A stretch of 26,272 bases of DNA, taken from positions 1-26,272 of IMG/VR virus record IMGVR_UViG_3300021137_000083. One strand, written 5' to 3'. The translations under genes were made by a program, and so were the position numbers. Each line of letters begins with the position of its first letter. Within the stretch, counting starts at the first letter, position 1. The notes beneath the pieces are model-generated. The model searched no databases, was not told the origin of the DNA, and saw only the letters and a list, made by a program, of their open reading frames with translations. Of the stretch, positions 17,774-26,099 are shown piece after piece. This DNA comes from a virus.

Positions 17774-18838
17774 ATGAAGATTGCCGTTTACGCTATTGCG
17801 CTAAATGAAATTCTCCATGCCGAAAGGTGGGCAAAGGCCGCCGAAGGCGCTGATTACCGGATAGTAGCAGATACAGGATCAACCGATGGCACACAAGAAA
17901 AGCTACGCGAACTGGGTGTTACTGTTCACGATATTAGTGTTAGGCCTTGGCGTTTTGATGTGGCGCGGAACGCGTCTCTTGCGCTCATACCAGCGGACGT
18001 AGATGTTTGTGTTTTTGTGGATATGGACGAAGTTATCCACAAGAACTTTTTTAAGGAACTGCGCAAGCAGTGGGATCCAACGGCACAGGCTGGCTGGGTA
18101 ACATTTGATACTGGCAGCAAATGGCAGAAAGATAAGATCCATTCCCGCCATGGGTGGTACTGGAAATATCCAATTCACGAAGTAGCCATTTACTATGGCG
18201 AAGGAACGCCAAAGTATTGCACTATTAATAACGCGATCATCAGCCACAAGCCAGATGAAAACAAATCTCGCGGGCAGTATCTGCCCATGCTTGAGATGTG
18301 TGTTAAAGAGTTTCCAACAGATCCACGTGCGTGGACTTATATGGTTCGCGAGTATTACTTTTACCGTCGCTGGGAAGATGTACTTACCGCAGCCAACGCT
18401 CGCATGGAACTTGGCGGATGGAATGTTGAAGAGGCTGCCACCTGTCGGTGGGCAGCAGAAGCTGCGCATTATCTTGGCAAAGCCGAAGAGTCAACCAAAT
18501 GGGTTGATCGCGGAGTGCAGATCCTTCCTACTGAGGGTGAGCCTTGGTTCTCAGTAGCCCTAGATGCTTATCGCAACAAACGTTGGCAGCAATGCTTAGA
18601 TGCTTCTATCAAAGCCATCGAGTGTCCGCGTAGCGTTCATCATTGTTATGACGCTTCTGTTTGGAACTGGAAAGCCTACGATCTGGCAAGCATCGCCTCG
18701 TGGGAACTAGGTTTTATAGATGAAGCAATTACCTTTGCCGTTGCCGCTAGCAAAGCCAATGGCGAAGAAAATGATCGAGTCTTACGCAATTTGAAATTCT
18801 TTAGACAAGCCAAGGAGAAACATGGCACTCGGAGATAA
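17774..18838 (+). CDS. Family 2 glycosyltransferase with TPR-like C-terminus
   Basis: 354 residues. The N-terminal GT-A domain shows VADTGSTDGT (31-40), WRFDVARNASL (59-69), a DxD-type VDMDEV (82-87) that should bind the metal and nucleotide-sugar, and PIHEV (133-137). This is the arrangement of the GT2/SunS-like family. The C-terminal half has helical pairs rich in W, Y and A (about 190-345), resembling TPR repeats used to hold protein substrates. Sugar and acceptor cannot be read. The adjacent Thr-rich collagen fibre is an attractive protein substrate, while host or virion surface glycans are alternatives. It ends inside the next gene (17-base overlap). Confidence 0.85.
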   Translation: MKIAVYAIALNEILHAERWAKAAEGADYRIVADTGSTDGTQEKLRELGVTVHDISVRPWRFDVARNASLALIPADVDVCVFVDMDEVIHKNFFKELRKQWDPTAQAGWVTFDTGSKWQKDKIHSRHGWYWKYPIHEVAIYYGEGTPKYCTINNAIISHKPDENKSRGQYLPMLEMCVKEFPTDPRAWTYMVREYYFYRRWEDVLTAANARMELGGWNVEEAATCRWAAEAAHYLGKAEESTKWVDRGVQILPTEGEPWFSVALDAYRNKRWQQCLDASIKAIECPRSVHHCYDASVWNWKAYDLASIASWELGFIDEAITFAVAASKANGEENDRVLRNLKFFRQAKEKHGTRR

Positions 18839-19154
18839 CTGCCGTTCTGGTTGTTTAGAAAAGAACCACGAAACATATATCGATTGCTTGCAGGATGCAA
18901 ACATCCATACCAATGCCGGTGATGCAGCAGGCAACAAGACAATGAACAAGAGAAGTTGGAACGCTGAATTAGATGCGTATGCGGCTGCTCGATCACAAGG
19001 TATTCAGCCAGCAGGCACAACTATGCGGGCAGTTAATGAAGCAAAGGCAGCTAGCGACACGCTAGGCGTAGCCTTTGATGCAGGCACAATGCCTGCCGCA
19101 AAGCAGATTACCAAGCACAAGGCCAAGGTAATGAAAGAAGTGGGAGTAATCTAA
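18822..19154 (+). CDS. Conserved small Cys-containing phage protein
   Basis: 110 residues. The N-terminus has CRSGCLEKNHETYIDCL, a C-x3-C...H...C pattern that may bind a metal. A helical, Lys- and Ala-rich region follows (WNAELDAYAAARSQGIQPAGTT). I recall this N-terminal Cys block joined to a GIQPxGTT-type segment from actinobacteriophage hypothetical proteins; the function there is unknown. AAGGAG (18812-18817) lies 4 bases before the ATG and inside the glycosyltransferase gene. Its stop overlaps the next start (TAATG). Confidence 0.75.
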   Translation: MALGDNCRSGCLEKNHETYIDCLQDANIHTNAGDAAGNKTMNKRSWNAELDAYAAARSQGIQPAGTTMRAVNEAKAASDTLGVAFDAGTMPAAKQITKHKAKVMKEVGVI

Positions 19155-19342
19155 TGGCAGCAGCAAAAAAGGGCATGGGCTTTAAGGCCGCCCAAAAGTC
19201 GATTGCTAAAAAGTCTGGCGTATCAATGGAGAGCGCAGGAGCGATCCTTGCATCTTCAACACGCAAGGCAAGCCCAGAAGCAAAGAAGGCAAATCCAAAT
19301 CTCAAGAAGGTAGCAATGCCTAAGAAAAAGGGTGGTAAGTAA
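19154..19342 (+). CDS. Small Lys-rich phage protein
   Basis: 62 residues with 15 lysines. Its helical segment (FKAAQKSIAKKSGVSMESAG) is widespread in phage structural regions, and its tail is very basic (PKKKGGK). It could bind DNA or RNA or be a minor virion peptide; the sequence does not decide. Start is coupled to the previous stop by TAATG. Confidence 0.75.
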   Translation: MAAAKKGMGFKAAQKSIAKKSGVSMESAGAILASSTRKASPEAKKANPNLKKVAMPKKKGGK

Positions 19343-19343
19343 T

Positions 19344-19475
19344 ATGTGCATGTCATGTGGATGCAACAACAACGCAGTCAGCGTTTCAACTGACGAACTA
19401 AACGGCAAGCCAAACATCGACCCAAAGGGTGGATACAAGGGCGTTGGCGGTACAGTAACTTGGCCGGCAAAGTAA
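19344..19475 (+). CDS. Very small Cys protein, 43 residues
   Basis: The reading frame runs from the ATG at 19344 to the TAA at 19473. It begins MCMSCGCNNN, with Cys at 2, 5 and 7, and ends GGTVTWPAK. AAGGGTGG (19328-19335) lies 8 bases upstream. Its start follows the preceding stop by one base and its end overlaps the next gene by 16 bases. Short Cys-start proteins of this type occur in phage structural blocks. Function unknown. Confidence 0.6.
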   Translation: MCMSCGCNNNAVSVSTDELNGKPNIDPKGGYKGVGGTVTWPAK

Positions 19476-19705
19476 AGCAGACCGGCGCTAAAAAGCAGGC
19501 TGTATCTGATTCGGTCACCATTGGTGGCCAGAAGCATGTTGTCATACGCGCCAGTAATGGGGATGTAATTGTCAATCATCCCAATTCAAAGAAGACAACA
19601 TTCAAGAAAATTGATCTGACTAAAAAAGCAGATGTAAAGACCGTTGCCGCTGGCGTGGCTGCGGTTAAGAAGTGGCATAAAACCCATCCAGCGAAAGGCA
19701 AGTAA
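19460..19705 (+). CDS. Small basic phage protein with TTG start
   Basis: 81 residues, basic, with a small beta-rich core (GGQKHVVIRASNGDVIVNHP) followed by a helix (VAAGVAAVKKWHKTHP). The pattern recalls short conserved actinobacteriophage proteins with an HPN motif and a C-terminal W-H-K end. No ATG exists early in the frame, so the TTG at 19460, preceded by GGCGG at 19446-19450, is the only reasonable start. It overlaps the previous gene by 16 bases. Function unknown. Confidence 0.65.
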   Translation: MAGKVKQTGAKKQAVSDSVTIGGQKHVVIRASNGDVIVNHPNSKKTTFKKIDLTKKADVKTVAAGVAAVKKWHKTHPAKGK

Positions 19706-19987
19706 ATGGCAATAGATGATGGTAGGACAGTAGTTTATCATTTGAACCGTTTGGCAGGAACCATCACTAATTCAGTGCCACAGCTTGATATTGCCGGTGC
19801 CGCATCCAAGTGGGCATTTAACGTAACAGGCAAGCCTTACACTCGTACCATTGATGCGCTCAATGCTATTTATGCATACCGCAATGGTGGTAAGAATTTC
19901 TATCTAGATACTCCCGGCGTTCTTAACGCTCTTGCTGGCGTGACCGGGTATGGCGAAGCGGCAGCAGCATCGAGGATTACATCGTGA
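19706..19987 (+). CDS. Small conserved protein with LNxLAG repeats
   Basis: 93 residues with three related motifs: LNRLAGT, LNAIYAY and LNALAGVTGYG. A repeat of L-N-x-L-A-G is a pattern I know from small proteins beside phage tail and adaptor genes. The ATG follows the previous stop directly, and its stop overlaps the GTG of the adaptor gene. That coupling suggests a virion-related role, not proven. Confidence 0.7.
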   Translation: MAIDDGRTVVYHLNRLAGTITNSVPQLDIAGAASKWAFNVTGKPYTRTIDALNAIYAYRNGGKNFYLDTPGVLNALAGVTGYGEAAAASRITS

Positions 19988-20874
19988 CACTTTTTTCAGA
20001 ACTTATCGATGAAACGGCTTTAGCCCTTACGGGCTATACCTCTCGTCAAGACCAAGCCACATTCCTTACTGCGCCAATGGGCGCTACGGATACAACCTTT
20101 GTGGTTGCCGATGGCACAGTCCTCACGCGCGGTATTGTGGAAATTGATGAAGAGTTGATCTGGGTTGATTCATTTGACCGCACAACAAACACTGCCACCG
20201 TGCCACCGTATGGTCGTGGCTTTAGAGATACAACGCCTGTACCTCACAGCGTTGGTGTGCGCGTTACTGTTTCACCTTCATTCCCACGGGCAATGATCCG
20301 CAAAGATATTAACGAAGCAATTGACGCTATCTACCCAAGCCTCTTTGGCGTGTATTACACCACATTTCCATTTATCGCTTCACGCACAACCTATCAGCTT
20401 CCATCTGAGGCAATTGATGCGCTAGCAGTTTCTTGGCAGACCATCGGCCCATCTTTGGAATGGCTACCAGTGCGCCATTACCGCATTGACCGTACTGCTA
20501 ACCCAATAGCATGGAACAGCGGAAAGACAATTTCTATCTCCGATGGAATTATTCCGGGTCGCACAGTGCAGGTTGTTTATACTAAAAAGCCTACGCAGCT
20601 TCAATATGACACAGATGACTTTACGACTACTGGCTTGCCAGACTCAGCCCGAGAAGTAATCATTCTCGGAGCGGCATACCGCTCAGCGGCTTATGTTGAT
20701 ATGGGTCGCGTTCCAGCATCCTCTGCCGAAGCAGGATCCATGGATCAAAGCAACCCGGTTGGCACAGCAACCAATATGAGCCGTTATTTCTACCAGATGT
20801 ACCAGCAACGCCTTGCGGTGGAAATGGCACGTCAAGCAGAACAATACCCACCACGCACTCACTACAGCCGATAG
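19984..20874 (+). CDS. Tail adaptor protein (gp11 / tail-tubular-A-like)
   Basis: 296 residues, GTG start overlapping the previous stop (GTGA). An N-terminal beta-rich domain (VVADGTVLTRGIVEIDEELIWV) is followed by a central helical stretch (MIRKDINEAIDAIYPSLF), a beta segment, and a helical C-terminus with YRSAAYVDMGRVPASSAEAG and YQMYQQRLAVEMARQAEQYP. A long C-terminal helix after a compact core matches podoviral adaptors that sit below the portal and join the tail. This is pattern-based, and a minor tail role remains possible. Confidence 0.6.
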   Translation: MTLFSELIDETALALTGYTSRQDQATFLTAPMGATDTTFVVADGTVLTRGIVEIDEELIWVDSFDRTTNTATVPPYGRGFRDTTPVPHSVGVRVTVSPSFPRAMIRKDINEAIDAIYPSLFGVYYTTFPFIASRTTYQLPSEAIDALAVSWQTIGPSLEWLPVRHYRIDRTANPIAWNSGKTISISDGIIPGRTVQVVYTKKPTQLQYDTDDFTTTGLPDSAREVIILGAAYRSAAYVDMGRVPASSAEAGSMDQSNPVGTATNMSRYFYQMYQQRLAVEMARQAEQYPPRTHYSR

Positions 20875-20882
20875 GTAGATAA

Positions 20883-21287
20883 ATGACAAGATACTACTCA
20901 GCCACAGCGCAGGATACTACGCTGACAAGCACAATGACAACGTCGGCTACGACCATGACTGTGTCGGCCACCACTGGCTATCCAACCCAGTATCCTTTCA
21001 TACTTGCAGTTGATTACAATCAATCTGCGGAAGAGCTAGTTTCTGTTACCGGCGCTTCTGGGTTAACCCTTACTGTTACCCGTGCCTACAATGGAACCAC
21101 TGCTCAAAACCACGCAGTTGGCGCAGTAGTGCGCCACGTCATTACTGCTCAGGATCTGACCGATGCTCAGAACCATTACGCAGCAACTACCTCAGTACAT
21201 GGAATTACCGATACGTCGGTACTAGCAACACAATCATCAGCAACGGATGTCTCTAACGTGACATCATTTCTAAACATGGGAGCATAA
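20883..21287 (+). CDS. Small fibre- or tail-associated beta protein
   Basis: 134 residues, Thr/Ser-rich. The core pattern TTMTVSATTGYPTQYPF, EELVSVTGASGLTLTVTRAY and AVGAVVRHVITAQDL occurs repeatedly in phage tail-fibre attachment domains, where a strand pair is followed by a V-R-H segment. It lies directly before the fibre genes. AGGTAG precedes the ATG by a few bases. Likely a virion protein joining or decorating a fibre; exact function unknown. Confidence 0.7.
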   Translation: MTRYYSATAQDTTLTSTMTTSATTMTVSATTGYPTQYPFILAVDYNQSAEELVSVTGASGLTLTVTRAYNGTTAQNHAVGAVVRHVITAQDLTDAQNHYAATTSVHGITDTSVLATQSSATDVSNVTSFLNMGA

Positions 21288-21291
21288 CCAA

Positions 21292-21624
21292 ATGGCAACA
21301 GCATACAAAATCCTAGGACAGTCGGCTCCTGCGAATACATCCAACGCTGACTTGTACACAGTACCATCTGCAACATCGGCTATTGTGTCAACAATCTCTA
21401 TTACCAATACGACTGCCACCGCAGCTAACGCTACGGTTTATATCCGCAAAGCCGGAGCGTCAGCCGCTGCCAGCAATGCTTTGGTTTATACACAGTCAGT
21501 CCCTGCTTACAGCACCGTTACTTACACCAATGGTATTACCTTGGCTACAACGGATGTGATCACTATTAACACAGCAACAGCAAGCGCTCTTACATTCCAA
21601 GCCTTCGGAAGCGAGTTGTCATAA
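21292..21624 (+). CDS. Small beta-sandwich virion protein
   Basis: 110 residues made almost wholly of alternating strands rich in Thr, Ala, Ser and Val (STISITNTTATAANATVYIR). It is of the kind seen as decoration or tail-attachment domains in phages. Four bases separate it from the previous stop, and GGGAG lies about 9 bases before the ATG. No catalytic residues are evident. Role inferred from context. Confidence 0.65.
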   Translation: MATAYKILGQSAPANTSNADLYTVPSATSAIVSTISITNTTATAANATVYIRKAGASAAASNALVYTQSVPAYSTVTYTNGITLATTDVITINTATASALTFQAFGSELS

Positions 21625-21625
21625 T

Positions 21626-22702
21626 ATGTCAATTAAATATAATGGGGGCTATCTGCCCACAGTAGGAGCTGACGGCTCAACACTCGTTGCAAACTCTTCT
21701 GCCAGCACAGGCGTATCGTGGGCAGGTCAGGCATTTAGCCAGCCAGTCCTCAATTCAGCGTTTCAAATTTGGCAGCGTGGAACAAACATTTCTTATAGCA
21801 ATGAAACCAAGTACGCCGCAGACAGATGGCAAGCATCAATTTCTCAATCTGCCGCAAGCATCAGCCAACGAGCAACTGGTGACACAACAAACCTGCCGTT
21901 TATCCAGTACTGCTCCAGAGTGCAAAGAACTTCAGGAAATAGTCAGACAAGCGACATTCAGTTTGCACAATCGTTTGAATCTATCAACTCAATTCCTTAC
22001 GCTGGAAAGACCGTTACCCTCTCATTCTACGCTAGAGCAGGAAGCGATTACTCAGCCTCTTCAAAGGGTTTGCAGTATAGATTGGTGACAGGCACAGGAA
22101 CCGACCAAAATGTATTGACTGGTTTTACTGGTCAGGCTAACGCAATTTTGCAAACTCCAGCCCTGACTGCTACTTGGCAAAGATTTACTGCAACCGCCAC
22201 ATTGGGTGCAAGCATTTCTCAAATGGCAATCAACTTTGTTTTCACTCCAACTAGTACTGCCAGCACCAACGATTATTACGAAGTGACTGGCGTTCAGATT
22301 GACCTTGGCTCAGTTGCTCTTCCATTCCGCACCAATAGCGGAACACTTCAGGGGGAGTTACAAGCCTGCCAGCGTTATTACTACCGAAGTTCAACTGGTG
22401 TTGCTTATCAACAATATGGTGCTGGAATTGGTAAATCTACAACCGTTGCTGGTATCCAAGTAAAGTTACCAATAACAATGAGAACGGTTCCTTCTTCAAC
22501 TATTGATGCCGCAAACTTGTCGCTTTATGACACAAGCGGAACAGTTGTGGTTTCAAGCGTGGCTCAATCAGGATTAAACTCAACACCAGATGTATATTAT
22601 CTTGAAGCAACTACTGCTGGTGGGCTTACTCAGTTTAGGCCTTACATACTAACAAATTCTAATTCAACCTCAGCCTATATTGGCTTTAGTGCGGAGTTGT
22701 AA
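21626..22702 (+). CDS. Tail fibre with carbohydrate-binding-type domains
   Basis: 358 residues. The N-terminal ~40 residues form a Thr/Ser/Gly-rich attachment segment. NSAFQIWQRGT (43-53) followed by YAADRWQ (63-69) begins a beta-jellyroll pattern known from phage fibres and carbohydrate-binding modules. It runs to YYEVTGVQIDLGS, then ELQACQRYYYRS (a common C-terminal fibre motif) and a final beta-rich domain. It is probably the receptor-binding fibre that contacts the host surface. The ATG sits one base after the previous stop, with a weak ribosome-binding site. Confidence 0.8.
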   Translation: MSIKYNGGYLPTVGADGSTLVANSSASTGVSWAGQAFSQPVLNSAFQIWQRGTNISYSNETKYAADRWQASISQSAASISQRATGDTTNLPFIQYCSRVQRTSGNSQTSDIQFAQSFESINSIPYAGKTVTLSFYARAGSDYSASSKGLQYRLVTGTGTDQNVLTGFTGQANAILQTPALTATWQRFTATATLGASISQMAINFVFTPTSTASTNDYYEVTGVQIDLGSVALPFRTNSGTLQGELQACQRYYYRSSTGVAYQQYGAGIGKSTTVAGIQVKLPITMRTVPSSTIDAANLSLYDTSGTVVVSSVAQSGLNSTPDVYYLEATTAGGLTQFRPYILTNSNSTSAYIGFSAEL

Positions 22703-22703
22703 T

Positions 22704-22895
22704 ATGGACAATATAAATTTTGTAGATTATGAGCAAATTGATAGTTTAATGAAAACTTTTGCCATTATTGATAAAGGCAACGGAGAGTATGTGTCTATGC
22801 CGAAGGCTGACTACGATGCCCAAATTGCGGCAAATCAAACACTCCCATCCAACTTCGTTGGCATAGGAAACGCTCCGGCAGATCCAACGGCGTAA
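22704..22895 (+). CDS. Small protein downstream of fibre, possible fibre-assembly partner
   Basis: 63 residues, acidic and helical at the start (MDNINFVDYEQIDSL), then a strand-turn segment (FAIIDKGNGEYVSM) and a helix. The ATG at 22704 follows the fibre stop by one base and has GGAG 8 bases upstream. A longer in-frame start at 22680 would lie inside the fibre gene and is not needed. Its place directly after a fibre recalls fibre-assembly chaperones, but the family is not recognised. Confidence 0.6.
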   Translation: MDNINFVDYEQIDSLMKTFAIIDKGNGEYVSMPKADYDAQIAANQTLPSNFVGIGNAPADPTA

Positions 22896-22924
22896 CAGTT
22901 GCCTGCAAGTTAGACCTGCTACAC

Positions 22925-22965
22925 TTGCCACATGGCAATAGCTATCATTAGCTTTATATGTGGCA
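22925..22965. promoter_or_regulatory. Palindromic control or att region before the recombinase
   Basis: TTGCCA-CA-TGGCAA (22925-22938) is a perfect palindrome. It overlaps the 8-base palindrome ATAGCTAT (22938-22945). TGCCACAT (22926-22933) can also pair with ATGTGGCA (22958-22965), an alternative fold. The gap between the tail gene and recombinase (22896-22983) is unusual in this compact block. It may hold an operator for the recombinase or its crossover site. Confidence 0.4.
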
Positions 22966-22983
22966 TTGGGGTGGGGTATGTCC

Positions 22984-23790
22984 ATGGACGATATTGATCT
23001 TGTTTCAATGGACGAGATATACCGCCAGCTCAAAAACCGGTATGACTCATCGGGCTTTAGCCCTTATGTCATAAGGACAGACTGGCAGATCATACGCCGG
23101 ATCGGCGTACATCCTGCATTGGCCAAGCGAGAAGATTTAGAGAAAATTGTGTTGGCTGCTACCAAGCAGTCCACCAAGGCCAACTATGTTTCTCGCTTGC
23201 GCTCAATCTATAAACATCTTAATAAACTTGATCTGATCAATGGCAATAATCCATCAATGGATTTACCGGACGTAAAAGCCGGTAGGGGCGTTCCTAAGCC
23301 TGTTACCAAGGCTGAGTATGCCAAGTTGCTGGCAGAGGCTCAGCAGCCCTATAGGGACTGGTTTATCCTAGGCGGAATGGCAGGCCTGCGGGCCATGGAA
23401 GCAGCCAAAATTCGTGGCGCTGATCTTGTTGATACAGATGAAGGCCCAATGCTGAACGTCATAGGCAAAGGCAATACCGATCTTGTTATACCCATCAGCC
23501 CTGTAGTGGCTGACATGATTAAATCACATAACACTTTGGACAGGCTTTGGCAGATTGACCCCAATGGCTTTTCTAAAAAAGCGGCCAATGAGATGCGTCG
23601 CATCCTTGGCCCAGAGGCTAAGCATTTCCATAGCTTGAGGCATTACTTTGCCACCACAATGCTTGAAAAGAGCGGTGGCGATTTGATCGCCGTTAAAGAA
23701 CTTATGCGACATTCAAGTGTCGCAACCACGCAGGTATATACACAATTGGCTCACGGGCGTACAAGAACGTTGGTGAACCTCTTAACATAA
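22984..23790 (+). CDS. Tyrosine recombinase, Xer-like integrase
   Basis: 268 residues. An N-terminal SAM-like DNA-binding helical domain (about 50-90) is followed by a complete catalytic core: R136 (AGLRAMEAAKI), K162 (VIGKGNTD), H216 and R219 (HSLRHYF), H243 and nucleophile Y252 (HSSVATTQVYTQL). The spacing of H-STTQ-Y resembles XerC/XerD. Either it integrates the phage or resolves multimers, probably reversibly. I chose the ATG at 22984 because the G-rich stretch at 22968-22976 lies 7 bases upstream; a GTG at 22960 lies inside an inverted repeat. No excisionase or repressor is visible in the window. It sits in the middle of tail genes, which is unusual. Confidence 0.9.
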   Translation: MDDIDLVSMDEIYRQLKNRYDSSGFSPYVIRTDWQIIRRIGVHPALAKREDLEKIVLAATKQSTKANYVSRLRSIYKHLNKLDLINGNNPSMDLPDVKAGRGVPKPVTKAEYAKLLAEAQQPYRDWFILGGMAGLRAMEAAKIRGADLVDTDEGPMLNVIGKGNTDLVIPISPVVADMIKSHNTLDRLWQIDPNGFSKKAANEMRRILGPEAKHFHSLRHYFATTMLEKSGGDLIAVKELMRHSSVATTQVYTQLAHGRTRTLVNLLT

Positions 23791-23799
23791 GGAGTAGAT

Positions 23800-26091
23800 G
23801 TGACATACAACGGTATTAAGCATATTGCTGAACGTCCAGTTGATCCAGTAGGTCAGCCAAATACCGTTGGTAACACGTTTGTTAATACTTCAAATACCTA
23901 TGATTGCGCCATTGGTGGCTTGCCATTCTTCTTTGCGGTCAACGATAAGTACCCTTACAAGCGCGAAACTGCGCAGTATCGCAAGCAGCAGATCGATCAA
24001 CAGAAAGAACCGGGCGAGCAAACCCTTACAGGATGGTGGCTACGCTCCCAGTCCTCATTCCATTATGGAGCTGGTATTCGCTATGAAGAGCCAGTAGAAG
24101 GTGACACAGTCAACCTTCGTTTTAACAAGTCTGCCGGTGTTGAGGTATTTAACCTTGGCCGCGTGGATCTGCTCCCTGATACAGAGTTGCTTTATTCTTC
24201 ATCAAGCAACGGCTTGATTGTCAAAGGTGGCAACGACGGCACCAATGATTTTGCCCTTATTGCCGATGGCACAACCTTGACCAAGAAGGTTCAAGGTGGT
24301 TCTAACATTACTGTCACATGGGGCGGATCGACAACGATCCTTGACATAGCAGTAGATGGCAGCAACTATTATGTAGCCACAGCAACCAACATCTATAAAG
24401 GTCCGCTGACCTTATCGACCAGCGGCACATCAATTTTTACTATCCCAACAACCAACACGGGAAGCGTTACTAAGGTTAAGTTGAACTGGGTCAAGCAGCG
24501 CTTGATTGCCGGCATTAACAACTACCTGTTTGAAATTGTGCCTATTGTCAGTTTCAATGTAAGCGCCACCATCCTTGGCGCATACACAGCCAACAACAAT
24601 AGCTACAACAGCAACGTGGCTGAGTTGACTACTTCTGCGCCACACAATTTCAGCATTGGCTCCCTTGTAACTGTAGCCTCAGTAGGCTCACCATACAACG
24701 GCACATGGCAAGTCATCGACGTTCGCGACAACACTCACGTAGCGCTTAACATCCAGAACGCTAACGTGGCATTTAACCCTTCTGCCACTGGCACAATTAC
24801 CCTTGCCAATAACAACTCAACGCCGATCTATGCTCACTCAAATGCAGCATGGGTGTGGACTGGTATTTGTGAAGGCCCAAATGCGATCTATGTATCCGGC
24901 TATTGCTCAGATTCATCCAGCGTGTATCGCCTTTCCCTTGATACAACTGGTGCTGTGCCATTACTCAACAAGGCGCTGACTGCTGCTGATATGCCAAAGG
25001 GTGAGATTATCCTTGCCCTTGGTGCATACGTTGGCAAGTACATGGTCTTCGGTACCAACAAAGGTATCCGTCTAGGCACCATCGATACGTCAGGCTTTGT
25101 ATCTTCTGGTTATGTAACCTACGGCCCATTCACTTTGGTGACGCAGGGCTACAACCCAGCTCTTGGTAACTACCTTACTCCATCGGGAACCGATGGCTAT
25201 GTCTATGACATTGCCTTCAATGATCGTTATGCCTACTGCACCATTACCAACTACATCGATAACGGTGACGGCACATACTCATCTGGCTTAATCAAGATTG
25301 ACATTGGCAAAGAAATTGCAACTAACCAAGTTGCTTATGCAAGCAACCTTCGCCCACCATTGGTCAATGGTGTTCGATCAACTGCTACAACTACTAGCGT
25401 ATCCGTCTATGGAAAAAGCAACCGCTTGATGTTTGCCATCAACGGTCAGGGCATTTACATTCAGACAGATCCAAAGAACAGCAACTCTAGCGGTGCGCTT
25501 TGCTCTAGCGGTTATATTCAAACTGGCCAGATCCGTTACCTCACGCTTGAGGATAAGCACTTCAAGTTAATCAAAGCTCGCGTTACTGCACCGGTAACTG
25601 GCAACATTAAAATATCTACAGTCGATCCATCGTTAAATGTTAATGATCTTATTACTATTACGCCTGACTTTGATGTAACTCAAGACATTGCAACTGGCGT
25701 AAACATTCCTCTTGAATCGCTTGCTTTTAAGTTCACTCTTTACCCAACGAGCGATGGGCTATTTTCAACAACCTTTAATGGTTACCAACTTAAATCCCTT
25801 CCAGCAGTTGCTCGTGAACGCGAGATTGGCATACCGGTTTTGATCTTTGACTTTGACAAAGATCGTTACAACATGGTTACTGGCTATGAAGGCTACGCCA
25901 AGGAGCGTATCTCGGCTCTTGAAACGGTTGAGTCAAATGGTGACGTTATTATTCTTCAAGACTTTACCACCGGTGAGCAGGTTCAAGGCGTAATTGAATC
26001 TCTTTCCTTTGTTCGTATGTCCCCACCAGATAAGCGCTTCTCCGGTTTTGGTGGCGTTTGCATGGTTCAGTTCCGTACCGTCAACGCATAA
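23800..26091 (+). CDS. Large tail protein, possibly nozzle (gp12 / tail-tubular-B-like)
   Basis: 763 residues, GTG start preceded by AAGGAG (23789-23794) with 5 bases between. The N-terminal region has PFFFAVNDKYPYKRET and WWLRSQSSFHYGAG. Repeating beta-sheet segments rich in Gly, Thr and Asn follow (about 120-560), looking like a beta-propeller. A C-terminal domain has ISALETVESNGDVIIL and ends in an aromatic-rich strand. Length and beta-propeller-like content fit podoviral nozzle proteins (T7 gp12 is of similar size). The assignment is inferred; a minor tail or fibre-attachment protein is an alternative. Confidence 0.55.
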   Translation: MTYNGIKHIAERPVDPVGQPNTVGNTFVNTSNTYDCAIGGLPFFFAVNDKYPYKRETAQYRKQQIDQQKEPGEQTLTGWWLRSQSSFHYGAGIRYEEPVEGDTVNLRFNKSAGVEVFNLGRVDLLPDTELLYSSSSNGLIVKGGNDGTNDFALIADGTTLTKKVQGGSNITVTWGGSTTILDIAVDGSNYYVATATNIYKGPLTLSTSGTSIFTIPTTNTGSVTKVKLNWVKQRLIAGINNYLFEIVPIVSFNVSATILGAYTANNNSYNSNVAELTTSAPHNFSIGSLVTVASVGSPYNGTWQVIDVRDNTHVALNIQNANVAFNPSATGTITLANNNSTPIYAHSNAAWVWTGICEGPNAIYVSGYCSDSSSVYRLSLDTTGAVPLLNKALTAADMPKGEIILALGAYVGKYMVFGTNKGIRLGTIDTSGFVSSGYVTYGPFTLVTQGYNPALGNYLTPSGTDGYVYDIAFNDRYAYCTITNYIDNGDGTYSSGLIKIDIGKEIATNQVAYASNLRPPLVNGVRSTATTTSVSVYGKSNRLMFAINGQGIYIQTDPKNSNSSGALCSSGYIQTGQIRYLTLEDKHFKLIKARVTAPVTGNIKISTVDPSLNVNDLITITPDFDVTQDIATGVNIPLESLAFKFTLYPTSDGLFSTTFNGYQLKSLPAVAREREIGIPVLIFDFDKDRYNMVTGYEGYAKERISALETVESNGDVIILQDFTTGEQVQGVIESLSFVRMSPPDKRFSGFGGVCMVQFRTVNA

Positions 26092-26099
26092 GGGTAGCC

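Noticed and set aside
17903-18469. 188-residue antisense frame within the glycosyltransferase
   Set aside because: The overlapping sense frame has clear GT2 motifs; this frame shows none.
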